Source: Deltaproteobacteria bacterium
GTDB taxonomy: Bacteria; Myxococcota; UBA727; VGSZ01
Direction: 5' to 3'
Length of the DNA: 53,448 bases
Assembly: GCA_020850995.1 (NCBI GenBank)
Contig: JADZDP010000065.1
Span: 1 to 53,448, forward strand
The notes under the pieces were generated by a model that searched no databases, was not told the origin of the DNA, and saw only the letters and a program-made list of their open reading frames with translations. Both the position numbers and the translations under genes were made by a program. This document shows, piece after piece, positions 8,277 to 19,055 of this stretch. The first letter of the stretch is position 1. Each line of letters starts with the position of its first letter.

Positions 8277-9599
8277 ATGGGCAGCTCCACCGTCGCTCGC
8301 TCCCTCTTTGTGCTCATCGCCAGCGTCGCGGTGGTGGGGGCGTGCACCAACGAGCGCCTGCGACCGAGCGGCGCTGATCGGGTAACGCCGGGAGATCGAC
8401 CGCCTCGCGACGACGATGGTGACGGTAACGACGACGACGATGACGACGAGGACCTTTGTACCGCGACGCCCAACAAGGCCCGCCGGCAGCACGCCTTCGT
8501 GTACTACGGCACCGCGCGCCCCACCTACGTGCCGCTCACCGACGGCCAGATCCAAGCCGTCGGCACCTTTCACAGCTGCAGCGGTACCTTCATCACCGAC
8601 CAGTGGGTGCTGACGGCCGATCACTGCGGCGTCACCACCAACGACGAGTTCTGCATCGGCGTGCAGCCGGGCAACCCCAACGTCTGCTTCGACGTCGCAG
8701 AGGTGCACTCACACCCGCAGGGCGACCTGACCGTGGTGCGCGTCGACGGGAGCGCCAGTGCCGAGCTCTCGGGCACGCAGCCCATCCCGATCTTCCTGGA
8801 CTCGCTCGCGGGCTTCGAGGGTCGCACCGCCGAAGCCGCGGGCTATGGCCAGCAGGAAGACGGCGGCTACGGCGAGCGCGAGTTCAGCGCCGAGCCCATC
8901 GCCGACGTGGCCGGTGACGAGGTGACGATCGACGGCCAGGGCACGCGCGGCGTGTGCTTCGGTGACTCCGGCGGGCCGGTCATGGTGATCGCCGACGATG
9001 GGACCGTGCGCGTCGCTGGCGCGCTCTCGTGGGGCGACCCCGACTGTCTCGGCCGCGATCGCTACACGCGCGTCGACAGCTACCGTGACTGGGTGCTCTC
9101 GTTCATCGGCGAGGTCCCAGACCCCGTCGAGCCGCCAGCGCCCGAGTGCGGCGGCGCCGCCTCGGCCTTCGGCCGTTGTGACGGTGAGACGCTCGTGTGG
9201 TGCGCCGAGGGCGTGGTCGTCGAGCGGCCCTGCGATACCTGTGGCGGCGACACCTGCGGCCTGCTCGACACCGCCAGCGGCTTCGCTTGCCTCGACGCGT
9301 CGTGCGCCGACCTCCCTGCCGGCGGGCAGTGCACGGGCACCGTGCTCACGTCATGCGCTGGTGGTTCGCGCGTCAGCGCCGACTGTGCAGCGAGCGGCGA
9401 CATCTGTGACCTCAACGCTGACGGAGCAGCGAGCTGCCTCGCTCCCACCGACTGTGGCAGCCTCGACTACCTCGGGCGCTGCGACGGCGAGACCGCGGTG
9501 TGGTGCAACGAGCAGGGCCAGCGCCAGTCCCTCGATTGCGCTACGCGCGGTGAGTCCTGCGAGTACATCGACGATCAGTACGGTTGGTACTGCCGGTAG
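8277..9599 (+). CDS. Secreted trypsin-like serine protease lipoprotein with C-terminal Cys-rich repeats
   Basis: 440 residues. The signal peptide ends in VVGACTN, suggesting a lipoprotein, and an Asp-rich linker (DDDGDGNDDDDDDED) follows. The S1 protease domain (about 70-285) shows TADHC with the catalytic His, DLTVVRV in the usual Asp region, and GVCFGDSGGPV with the nucleophilic Ser. Three Cys-rich repeats follow: FGRCDGETLVWC, GGQCTGTVLTSC and YLGRCDGETAVWC, each about 40-50 residues with six or so cysteines. These probably form disulfide-bonded surface modules. The start at 8277 has AGGAT seven nucleotides upstream. The substrate is unknown; predation or surface proteolysis is plausible. 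It lies about 110 bp before the histidine kinase gene. Confidence 0.87.
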   Translation: MGSSTVARSLFVLIASVAVVGACTNERLRPSGADRVTPGDRPPRDDDGDGNDDDDDDEDLCTATPNKARRQHAFVYYGTARPTYVPLTDGQIQAVGTFHSCSGTFITDQWVLTADHCGVTTNDEFCIGVQPGNPNVCFDVAEVHSHPQGDLTVVRVDGSASAELSGTQPIPIFLDSLAGFEGRTAEAAGYGQQEDGGYGEREFSAEPIADVAGDEVTIDGQGTRGVCFGDSGGPVMVIADDGTVRVAGALSWGDPDCLGRDRYTRVDSYRDWVLSFIGEVPDPVEPPAPECGGAASAFGRCDGETLVWCAEGVVVERPCDTCGGDTCGLLDTASGFACLDASCADLPAGGQCTGTVLTSCAGGSRVSADCAASGDICDLNADGAASCLAPTDCGSLDYLGRCDGETAVWCNEQGQRQSLDCATRGESCEYIDDQYGWYCR

Positions 9600-9710
9600 C
9601 CACGGTTCCTGCGGGCGCCCGCGCTCGATCGCACGGTCGGATGGCGACACGATGAAACACCCCGTGCTCGTCTCTGGGGCACCCGCGTTCGACAGCGCTA
9701 TCGTTTGTCG

Positions 9711-11854
<2,144 letters not shown>

Positions 11855-11858
<4 letters not shown>

Positions 11859-12460
11859 AGGTCTTGATCGCCGACGACGAGCAGGTGTCGCGTGCGGTGC
11901 TGACCGCCGTCGTGAGCCGCGCCGGCTACGAGATCGTCGTTGTGGAGCGCGGCGATGCCGCACTGGCCACGCTGCGCTTGACCGGTGGCCCACAGATCGC
12001 CGTGCTCGACTGGATCATGCCCGGCGTCAGCGGCGTCGACGTCTGTCGCGCGGTCCGCGCCGATACCTCGGCGCGCTATCGCTACCTCATCATCCTCACG
12101 GCCCGCGACGGCCGCGCCGAGCGGCTCGAAGGGATGGCGGCGGGCGCCGACGACTTCCTCACCAAGCCCATCGACCAAGCAGAGCTGCTGGCGCGCCTGC
12201 GCAGCGGCGAGCGCGTCATTCGGCTCGAGAATGCGCTTGCTGATCGCGTCAATGAGCTCCGGCAAGCGCTCTCGCAGGTCCGACAACTCGAGGGCATCAT
12301 CACCATCTGCATGCACTGCAAGCGCATCGCCACGGGCACCGACGGTTGGCAAAAGCTCGAGGCGTACCTGGCGGCGCACTCGAACGCGTCGTTCACCCAT
12401 GGGCTGTGTCAGCAGTGCCTCGACCAGCACTTCCCCGAGGGCGACGGCACCAAGGGATAA
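11855..12460 (+). CDS. Response regulator with C-terminal Cys4 (CxxC-CxxC) motif
   Basis: 201 residues. The receiver domain is complete: acidic pair Asp7-Asp8, phospho-acceptor Asp52 in VLDWIMPG, and LTAR and LTKPID blocks. A coiled segment (about 125-150) links it to a short C-terminal module, ICMHCKRIATGTDGWQKLE then THGLCQQCL. That module resembles a Cys4 motif found at the ends of many PAS, GAF and receiver proteins (CxxCK...HGxCxxC). It may bind metal, but its role is not known. There is no DNA-binding or enzymatic output domain. The ATGA overlap with the hybrid kinase suggests the two work in one phosphorelay. Confidence 0.88.
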
Positions 12461-12472
12461 ACGGCGCCGCGC

Positions 12473-13393
12473 TCAGCTCACGCCCTGCGCGCGCAACATC
12501 ACGACGCCGTCATGACAGCCGAGGCAAACGGTGTCCCCCACCAACGCGACCTCGCCGGGGATCCGGCGCCCCTCATCGAGCTCCACCGCGTCAACCACCC
12601 GAACGCGGGTGCCTGCGACGTCGACGACGAGCTGATTCCAGCGCCCCACGCCGCGTGCAAAGTGGAAGGCGTGACGCGCCCCCATGGTCGCGTCGAGCAC
12701 GAGATCGGCGTCGCTTGGCCTTGGGGCGCGCGTCGCACGCGTCGCGTCCTGCGGTGTGCCGGCGCGCTCGCCGCGCGCGAGCCGATCGAGCACCGACACG
12801 ACCTCGCGCTCCGCGTGCTCGGCGAGCAGGTCGACCAGGTCTTCGCCCGGCAGGCCGAAGGGCACCGGTACCCTCGCCTGCGCGAGCACATCGCCGTCGT
12901 CTTCACCAGGGGCGACGCGGTGGAGCGTCAAGCCAGACTCGGGCGCTGCGTCTCGGTAGGTCCAGAAGAGCGGCGCCGGGCCGCGGTAGGACGGCAGCAG
13001 TGACGGGTGCAGGTTGATGGCGCCGAAGCGAGGCACCGCGAGCACTGGCGGCTTGAGCAACTGGTTGAAGAAGGCGACCACCAGCACGTCGACACGCTCG
13101 CGCGTGATCAGCTCGATGGCCGCAGGCGCGCTGGCGTTCCCCACAATCCACGCCGGGATGTCAGCGTCGGCGGCAACCGCGAAAGGATCGCGCCGCGCGG
13201 CGTCGCCGCCGCGGCCGAGCAAGCGGCGCACGGCGATGTCGAAGCCGCGGTGACGGCGCAGCACCGGCTGCGTGCGCGTCGCCAGCGGTCCGATGGGGCG
13301 CATGACGAAACGCACGTCGTGGCCCGCGCGCAGCATGGCTTGGAGCGGGCGCACCGAGAACACGCTCTCCATGCACAGGTAGCCGACGCGCAT
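12473..13393 (-). CDS. Formyltransferase-fold protein (methionyl-tRNA formyltransferase-like)
   Basis: 306 residues. The catalytic set of the formyl transferase family is present: Asn127 and His129 in INLHPSLLPSYRGPAP, and an Asp in PGEDDGDVL near 165. This predicts transfer of a formyl group from 10-formyltetrahydrofolate. The C-terminal 80 residues resemble the Fmt C-terminal domain (RGVGRWNQLVVD). Whether it is the main Fmt or acts on a sugar nucleotide or another amine cannot be told; no def gene is adjacent, as is common beside fmt. A good ribosome site GGAG sits five nucleotides before the ATG. It lies 15 bp after the IPT/FG-GAP gene and converges with the response regulator. Confidence 0.8.
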   Translation of the reverse strand: MRVGYLCMESVFSVRPLQAMLRAGHDVRFVMRPIGPLATRTQPVLRRHRGFDIAVRRLLGRGGDAARRDPFAVAADADIPAWIVGNASAPAAIELITRERVDVLVVAFFNQLLKPPVLAVPRFGAINLHPSLLPSYRGPAPLFWTYRDAAPESGLTLHRVAPGEDDGDVLAQARVPVPFGLPGEDLVDLLAEHAEREVVSVLDRLARGERAGTPQDATRATRAPRPSDADLVLDATMGARHAFHFARGVGRWNQLVVDVAGTRVRVVDAVELDEGRRIPGEVALVGDTVCLGCHDGVVMLRAQGVS

Positions 13394-13408
13394 GGCGACT
13401 CCCCGAAC

Positions 13409-16400
13409 CTACTCGAGCAGGAACAAGAACACGGCGCCGGGCACCAGGCCCATCTGGCTGTACGGCGCGCCGAGCGCGAGCACCAGGTCGGGATCGCGGT
13501 CGCGATCGAGATCGCCACCGGCGAGGTGGTTCACCTGCAGGTCGAGGCCGGCGAGGTTTGGCAGCGCACCGCTGGCGGCCACGAAGGTGCCGTCGCCACG
13601 GTTGACGTAGAGCTTGAGGTTGTAGCGGTTGAAGCGCGTGCCGCCGAAAAACAGGTCGAGGTCGCCGTCGATGTCGACGTCGAGCATGAGCGTGCCGACG
13701 TCGCAGTCGTCGCGCGCATCCGGCAGCGCGCTCCAGTCGGCCACCAAGCCACCCGCGACGTTATCGAGCACCACCTCTGAGGAGGTCGAAGAGCCAGCGC
13801 AGATGGTCGTGACGACGTCGTTGTCACCGTCGCCGTCGAGGTCGCCGGCGTCGATGTCGTAGAGGTCACCGACCAGGCCCGCGAGCGAGGCTGGCGTCTC
13901 GGTCACGAAGCCAAGGCCGTCGCTCACGCGGTTGCGCAAGATGCGGTTCTCCGCCGTGAAGTACGGGTCATTGTTCACCACCGCGACCAGGTCGTTGTCG
14001 CCGTCGCCGTCGAGATCGCTTGCCACGACCTTGTGGTCGTGGACCCAGTCGTCTCGGTGCGGCACCAGGCCCGAGCGATCGACGAAGCCCGCGCCGGTCT
14101 GTTCGAGCAGCACGTCGGGGCCGTATAGGTCGTTGTCGCAATCCGGGTTGTTCTCTTGGTCGAGGAACAGGTCGCAGCCGATGGCATGGACGAACACGTC
14201 GTCGCGATCGTCACCAACCAAATCGACGAGCTGCGCCTCGAATGCGCTGTTGAACGCGCTCAACGACAGCCCGCGCTCATCGAAGGCGAGATCACCCAGG
14301 TTCTCGAGCAGCACCCCGCCCACGCCGCTCGAGGCCGCGAACAGCAGGTCCGGGCGACCGTCGGCGTTGCTGTCGCCCGTGTCCACCTTGTTGGCCGTGG
14401 TGAAGACGCCGCTGTCGACCCGCGTGAAGCGCGCGAGCCCGTCGTTGCGGTAGAGCCAGCTGGTCTCGGCCACGCCCACGCGGCCGTTGGCGGTGACGAC
14501 GTCGAGATCACCATCGCCGTCGAGATCGATCGCCTCGATGTGGTTGGTGTTCTCACCGCTCGTGGGCATGCGCCCCGCGGTCCGATCGACGAAGCGGCGG
14601 TAGAAGAAGGCGTCGACGCCATCTTCACCGGTGTCATCGGGGTTGGCGAAGCGCACGGTCACGGGCCCCAGGGCGCCGGGCGGACTCTGGCAGCTCATCT
14701 CGCGTGACGACACGAAGGTGCAGGAGGCCTCGCTGGTGCCGAAGTACACGCGCGCGCCCGGCTGCATGCCCGCCGAACGCACGCGCACGCGCGTGAAGCC
14801 GACCGCGAGGCCAAAGTCCGGTGTCACGGCGACGCCGAGGTAGCGGTAGATGGCCAGCGCCGTGTCTTCTTGTCCGTCGGGGTTGATCACGCGCACGTCG
14901 GCGGGCCCCTCCTCGCCGGGCGGCGTGACGCAGGTGAGCTGTTGGTGATCGATCACGACGACGTCGCTGCAGGGGGCGCCGTCGATGAACACCAGCGCGC
15001 CCGGGCGGAAGTACGCGCCGCGCACGGTCACGGCCTCGCCGCCGAAGGTGGGGCCGTCGGGTGGCTCGACCGCGTCGACGCGGGGAGGTGCCAGGTAGAA
15101 GAAGGCCTCGACGCCAACGCCGACGCTGAGCGGGTGGTTCTCGACCTCTACGTCGGCAGGGCCGGGATCGCCCGCGGGCGTCACGCAGGAGAGCGAGCTC
15201 GAGGACAAAAGCGAGAGCGAGCTCGCCTCGGCGCCATCGAAGCGGACCACCAGCGCGCCTCCTTCGGGCACGCGGAAGAAGCGCCCGGTCACCACAACGG
15301 CGGTGCCACCTTCCGTGGGGCCCTCGCCGGGCACCACCGCCTCCACCTCGGGCGGCCAGTAGTACATGACGCCGCGCGCCAGGGTCCCTTCGCGCTCGTC
15401 GCCGGGCTGCTGGCGACGCACGGTGACGTCGACCTCCGCGATCCCCGATGCCGGCGCCGGAAAGGGATCGGCGTTGATGGGCGGCGCGCGCACGACCAAC
15501 TCTCGATCGCCCACGGCCTCGAGCACCTCGGCCGGCGCACCCGCAAACAGCACGAGGTCGCTCTCGGACAAGCCGGCGCCGAGCACGCGCACCTCGAGCC
15601 CGCCGGCGATGGGGACCTCGCGGGGGCGCACCAGCACCACCACCGGTGGCCCCAAGTACGAGAACCCGCCTGGCAACACACCCACTTGGCCGTCGGGGTT
15701 CGTCACGACCACGTCCGCCACGCCGGGCTCGGCGGCGCCAGTGGTGCAGCTAAACCTGGTGTCGTCGACAAAAGCGATGTCGAGGCAGGGAACTCCGCCC
15801 ACGCTCACGGTGGTCCCGTCGACGAAGCCACTGCCGACCACAACGATCTCGGTGCCACCCTCGCTGGTGCCGCTCTCGGGCGTGACGGCATCGACGCGGG
15901 GTGGCGCGACGTAGCGGAACGCCTCAGGCACGACGCCCGCGCCACGCTCGTCGTGGACCACCGCCACGTCGGCGCGCCCGTGCCCGGGCGGCGTGCGGCA
16001 ACGCAGCTCCCCGTCGCTGACGCGCTCGAGATCGCGGCAGGGCGCACCGTCGAACAGCACGCGCACGCCGTCCACGAAGGTGTCGCCGAACAACGCCACC
16101 TCGGTGCCGCCGGCCTCGGGCCCGCTTGTCGGCGTCACGCTGGTCAGGTGCGGCGACGCGACGAAGGCGAACGCCTCACGCAAGATCGCGGTCTCACCAT
16201 CGGGGTTCTCCACCTCGACATCGACGACGCCGGGGTCGACCTGCGGCGTGGTGGCCGCGAGCAGGTCGCGCCGCAGGTACTCGACGTGGCGCGCCTCGGT
16301 GCTACCGAAGCGCACGCGCGCACCCGGCCGGAAGTCCTCGCCGCGCACCTCGACGCGCGTGCCGCCGCTCTCTGGGCCCCAGGTCGGCGCCAGCCCCTCG

Positions 16401-16801
16401 ATCAGGGGCGACGACGGCACCGGCCCCACCCAAAACTCGAGCTCACCACGCTCAGGCTCGCGCGTGCACGCGCCCGCCAGGTCGCAGGCGCGGATGTGCC
16501 ACTGCACGTGCGAGCCGAGCGCCGCACCCGGGATGTCGCCGCCGACCCGCACGCCGACCGCCTGCGGCTCGGTGACGATGGCCACGAGGGGGGCAACGCC
16601 GGCCAGGCCGCCGTCGATGGCCCAGACCACGTCGAGGTCGCCCAGGCCGTCCTCGTCCCAGATGGTCGCGCGCACCTGGTAGGGCCCGGCCTCCACGAAG
16701 GTGTCAGACACCAGGCCGGCCTCGAACACACGAGGCGGCGTGCCGCCGCACGCAACGCCCAGCGGTGCGAGGGCGAGCAGCCCGACGAAAGAGGCGCGCA
16801 T
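13409..16801 (-). CDS. Large surface lipoprotein with seven IPT/TIG domains and FG-GAP/VCBS-like repeats
   Basis: 1130 residues. The signal peptide ends in LGVACGG, probably a lipoprotein site. After a divergent N-terminal domain, seven IPT/TIG Ig-like domains occupy about 120-715, each starting with a form of P-x-V-x-x-V-x-P-x-x-G-P-x-x-GG-T. The rest (about 720-1130) holds about seven FG-GAP/VCBS-like repeats with DLDGDGDLDVV-type calcium-binding loops, as in integrin-type propellers. The likely role is a calcium-stabilised surface or matrix adhesin; this is inferred from domains only. The frame is open further upstream, but the ATG at 16801 precedes the signal peptide. It sits between a low-complexity gene and the formyltransferase gene on the same strand. 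Confidence 0.85.
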   Translation of the reverse strand: MRASFVGLLALAPLGVACGGTPPRVFEAGLVSDTFVEAGPYQVRATIWDEDGLGDLDVVWAIDGGLAGVAPLVAIVTEPQAVGVRVGGDIPGAALGSHVQWHIRACDLAGACTREPERGELEFWVGPVPSSPLIEGLAPTWGPESGGTRVEVRGEDFRPGARVRFGSTEARHVEYLRRDLLAATTPQVDPGVVDVEVENPDGETAILREAFAFVASPHLTSVTPTSGPEAGGTEVALFGDTFVDGVRVLFDGAPCRDLERVSDGELRCRTPPGHGRADVAVVHDERGAGVVPEAFRYVAPPRVDAVTPESGTSEGGTEIVVVGSGFVDGTTVSVGGVPCLDIAFVDDTRFSCTTGAAEPGVADVVVTNPDGQVGVLPGGFSYLGPPVVVLVRPREVPIAGGLEVRVLGAGLSESDLVLFAGAPAEVLEAVGDRELVVRAPPINADPFPAPASGIAEVDVTVRRQQPGDEREGTLARGVMYYWPPEVEAVVPGEGPTEGGTAVVVTGRFFRVPEGGALVVRFDGAEASSLSLLSSSSLSCVTPAGDPGPADVEVENHPLSVGVGVEAFFYLAPPRVDAVEPPDGPTFGGEAVTVRGAYFRPGALVFIDGAPCSDVVVIDHQQLTCVTPPGEEGPADVRVINPDGQEDTALAIYRYLGVAVTPDFGLAVGFTRVRVRSAGMQPGARVYFGTSEASCTFVSSREMSCQSPPGALGPVTVRFANPDDTGEDGVDAFFYRRFVDRTAGRMPTSGENTNHIEAIDLDGDGDLDVVTANGRVGVAETSWLYRNDGLARFTRVDSGVFTTANKVDTGDSNADGRPDLLFAASSGVGGVLLENLGDLAFDERGLSLSAFNSAFEAQLVDLVGDDRDDVFVHAIGCDLFLDQENNPDCDNDLYGPDVLLEQTGAGFVDRSGLVPHRDDWVHDHKVVASDLDGDGDNDLVAVVNNDPYFTAENRILRNRVSDGLGFVTETPASLAGLVGDLYDIDAGDLDGDGDNDVVTTICAGSSTSSEVVLDNVAGGLVADWSALPDARDDCDVGTLMLDVDIDGDLDLFFGGTRFNRYNLKLYVNRGDGTFVAASGALPNLAGLDLQVNHLAGGDLDRDRDPDLVLALGAPYSQMGLVPGAVFLFLLE

Positions 16802-16809
16802 CAGGAACC

Positions 16810-17319
16810 TCACGGGCGAGGCTTTCGGTCCGCGGCGCTGCCGGTGGGCGGGGTGTCGGTGCTGGTGCCGGTGCTGGCGATGCGCTGCGGCTCCACCGCA
16901 CCACCTGGGCGCGTTGGATCCTTGGGGGCGCCGGGCGCGAGCAGCTTGTGCAGGAGGGCGGCGCGCGGATCGGGCGGGACACGGGGGCCCGCGCGTGGAG
17001 TCGGCTTGGGCGGCGGCGCCGCCGCCGGCGGAGCCTCGGCAGCGGCGGCGGCCATGTGCGCCTCGCTCGGCGCGGCCGCCGGCCGCTTGGGGCGCCGCCG
17101 CGGATCGGGGTGATCCTCGTCGGCGAGCTCGCCCTGCGCCTCGGCCTCGTCGAGCACCGCGCCAAAGCCCTTCTCGGGTGCCTCGCGCCACGCGCGCGCG
17201 CGCCGCTCGTACTTGCCCTCCAGCTCTTCGACGCTCTCGACGTCCGTGGCCATGCCGGTCCCGGCCAGGGCCACACGAGGCTCGACGCGGCGATGCTCGG
17301 CCATGGCGCAGGCTACCAT
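16810..17319 (-). CDS. Low-complexity hypothetical protein
   Basis: 169 residues, or 164 if the second ATG at 17304 is used. The N-terminal half is charged and probably helical (ESVEELEGKYERRARAWREA). The second half is Pro/Ala-rich and likely disordered, with PRAALLHKLLAPG as the only conserved-looking patch. There is no signal peptide. The stop lies 8 bp before the start of the IPT/FG-GAP lipoprotein gene, and the whole stretch fits a minus-strand operon. I recognise no family. The coding call rests on position and an ordered N-terminus, so it is moderate. Confidence 0.5.
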   Translation of the reverse strand: MVACAMAEHRRVEPRVALAGTGMATDVESVEELEGKYERRARAWREAPEKGFGAVLDEAEAQGELADEDHPDPRRRPKRPAAAPSEAHMAAAAAEAPPAAAPPPKPTPRAGPRVPPDPRAALLHKLLAPGAPKDPTRPGGAVEPQRIASTGTSTDTPPTGSAADRKPRP

Positions 17320-17352
17320 GGCGGCTCGGCGCCGCCCCTTTTGCGGTCCTCG

Positions 17353-17784
17353 CTACTCGAGTGTCAGATCGGGCGCTACCTGCTTGACGCCGCCCTGCTT
17401 CTTCAAGGACGCGACCGCGCTCGCCGGCACCTCGACGGTGATGGCGTTGGACATCCACCAGCGCTCCACCACGCGGCCATCGACCGAGGTGAGGAAGCCC
17501 TCGAGCTCGGAGCGCCCGGCCAGGAGGTTCTGCCGCATCTTGTCGACGTAGGGCGCCACGGCTTTCGGGTTGTCGCGCGTGAGCGAGCGGAACTCGGTGA
17601 GGTCGGGGGCCTCACCCTCGAGCGTCACGACCCAGCGCTCTCTGCCGTCAGTGCCGACGGATGGCTTGGCGGTGGGCTGCTCCTCTCCGGGGCAGCCACC
17701 AACGCCCATCACGAGCGCGCTGAGGAGCAGCAAGGCGCGCAGGGGGCGACGCAGCGGGCGACAGAGGTGAGCAGAGCAGATCAC
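17353..17784 (-). CDS. Lipoprotein with inhibitor I9-like (subtilisin propeptide) domain
   Basis: 143 residues. The signal peptide ends in MGVGGCPG, a good lipobox. The mature part has the beta-alpha-beta pattern of the inhibitor I9 / subtilisin propeptide fold: RWVVTLEG near 50, a helix with YVDKMRQNLLAG, then VERWWMSNAITVEVPA and KQGGVKQVAPD at the end. In subtilases this domain folds and inhibits the protease. Here no peptidase domain follows, so it could be a free-standing protease inhibitor or chaperone at the envelope; that is inference. The start is a GTG at 17784. Psd ends about 50 bp upstream and the low-complexity gene lies about 30 bp downstream. Confidence 0.7.
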   Translation of the reverse strand: MICSAHLCRPLRRPLRALLLLSALVMGVGGCPGEEQPTAKPSVGTDGRERWVVTLEGEAPDLTEFRSLTRDNPKAVAPYVDKMRQNLLAGRSELEGFLTSVDGRVVERWWMSNAITVEVPASAVASLKKQGGVKQVAPDLTLE

Positions 17785-17837
17785 TGCCCCGCCACCAAAG
17801 CACGTTCAGGCGCCGGTTTCCAGCCGACGCGGAACCT

Positions 17838-18707
17838 TCAGCAGGCAACACCGATGCCCGCGCCCATGCGCACCGGCGTCCCCGGCGCCTGTGCGTCGAG
17901 GTGCGCCCAGCCGGGCGTGGCCAAGAGCACCACGGTGGAGCCGAACTCGAAGCGGCCCCACTCGCTGCCCTTCTCGACGCGGTGGGGTGGATCGTAGCTG
18001 CGTACGCGCGCCTGTCCGCCGTCGTTCGTGACGAGGTCGTCGAAGCTGAGGCGCACCTTGCCCACCATGGTCGCGCCCACCGCCACCAACGCGAGCAGCG
18101 CGTCGTTCGGCACGCCGGCGGCGCGATCCGGTCGCAGCAACACCACGATGCGCTCGTTGCGCGCGAACAGCCCGTCGACGAAACGGACGCCCGCGCTGTT
18201 GACCGGCCACAGCGCGCCGGGGACGTGGCGCGCGGCGACAACGTCGCCGGCGACGGGCGCGTGCAATCGGTGGTAATCGCGCGGCGACAGGTAGAGGGTG
18301 GCGAAGGCGCCCCCCTCGAAGCGCGCCGCTAGCCTCTCGTCGTCGAGCAGCGCGGCCACCGAGTACGGGCGACCCTTCACTTGCAGGAGCTGGCCCTGCT
18401 CCACGACCCCGGCGGCGCCCCACGCCCCGTCGCACGGCGATACCAGCGCGTTCGCCGCGGCGTCGACCGGACGCGCGCCATCCTTGAGGGCGCGCACGAA
18501 GAACTCCTGCACCGAACGGAAGGACTCGATGGGGTCGCGCACCTCGCTGAAGTTGACGCCCGCGAGCGCGCCATAGGTGCGCACGGCCGCGCGCGCCAGC
18601 GGCCCGGGCAAGGTCGTGCTCATCACGGCACCAGCACAATGCGAGAGCCAGCGCTGCGGCAACACGCGCAGCGAGGAGATGACCACTCGGTCTTTGAGAT
18701 CGCCCAC
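17838..18707 (-). CDS. psd: Phosphatidylserine decarboxylase
   Basis: 289 residues. It converts phosphatidylserine to phosphatidylethanolamine at the inner membrane. SVQEFFVRALKDGARPVD, PCDGAWG and YLSPRDYHRLHAPVAG are family blocks. EFGST near the C-terminus holds Ser257, where self-cleavage makes the pyruvoyl group and leaves a small alpha chain of about 33 residues. The GTG at 18707 lies 7 bp after the preceding gene's stop and gives a normal N-terminus; the frame is open further upstream but that would overlap the neighbour. The family is usually about 280-320 residues, so length agrees. Confidence 0.93.
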   Translation of the reverse strand: MGDLKDRVVISSLRVLPQRWLSHCAGAVMSTTLPGPLARAAVRTYGALAGVNFSEVRDPIESFRSVQEFFVRALKDGARPVDAAANALVSPCDGAWGAAGVVEQGQLLQVKGRPYSVAALLDDERLAARFEGGAFATLYLSPRDYHRLHAPVAGDVVAARHVPGALWPVNSAGVRFVDGLFARNERIVVLLRPDRAAGVPNDALLALVAVGATMVGKVRLSFDDLVTNDGGQARVRSYDPPHRVEKGSEWGRFEFGSTVVLLATPGWAHLDAQAPGTPVRMGAGIGVAC

Positions 18708-18714
18708 GAGTCCC

Positions 18715-19050
18715 TCAGCGCTTGCGCCGCTTGCGGCCGTCTTCCCCCGGGGGCGGCGCGTCCAGCGGCGTCGACGTGGGACCCATGCCAACTCGCAGCG
18801 TCGGCTTCAACCGGTCGACGCGCTTGCGGTAGGCCTCGGGCGCGCAAAAGGGGCACTCGACGAACTGGAAGTCGCGCCCCTGCTCCACCACCAGGTTCGG
18901 CTTGTAGAGCGTGCCGGCGCACGAGGCGCACTCCTTCTCTTGCGGGCAGTAGCCGTACACGATGGGCTGCGCGCCGTTCACCTGCAGCTGCCGGTTGCGC
19001 TTGTGCGTGGGGTAGTTCTGCCATGGGCAGGTGCGGGGGCGGACGCGCAT
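18715..19050 (-). CDS. Small zinc-ribbon-like hypothetical protein
   Basis: 111 residues. Two Cys pairs, CPQEKECASC and ECPFC, suggest a zinc ribbon in residues about 30-75. The C-terminus is Lys/Arg-rich (EDGRKRRKR), possibly nucleic-acid binding. I used the ATG at 19050; a TTG at 19059 would overlap the helicase stop. It is packed between the UvrD-like helicase gene (stop at 19056) and psd (7 bp), so it is probably co-transcribed. I do not recognise the family. A DNA or RNA role with the helicase is only a suggestion. Confidence 0.65.
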   Translation of the reverse strand: MRVRPRTCPWQNYPTHKRNRQLQVNGAQPIVYGYCPQEKECASCAGTLYKPNLVVEQGRDFQFVECPFCAPEAYRKRVDRLKPTLRVGMGPTSTPLDAPPPGEDGRKRRKR

Positions 19051-19055
19051 GGCGC

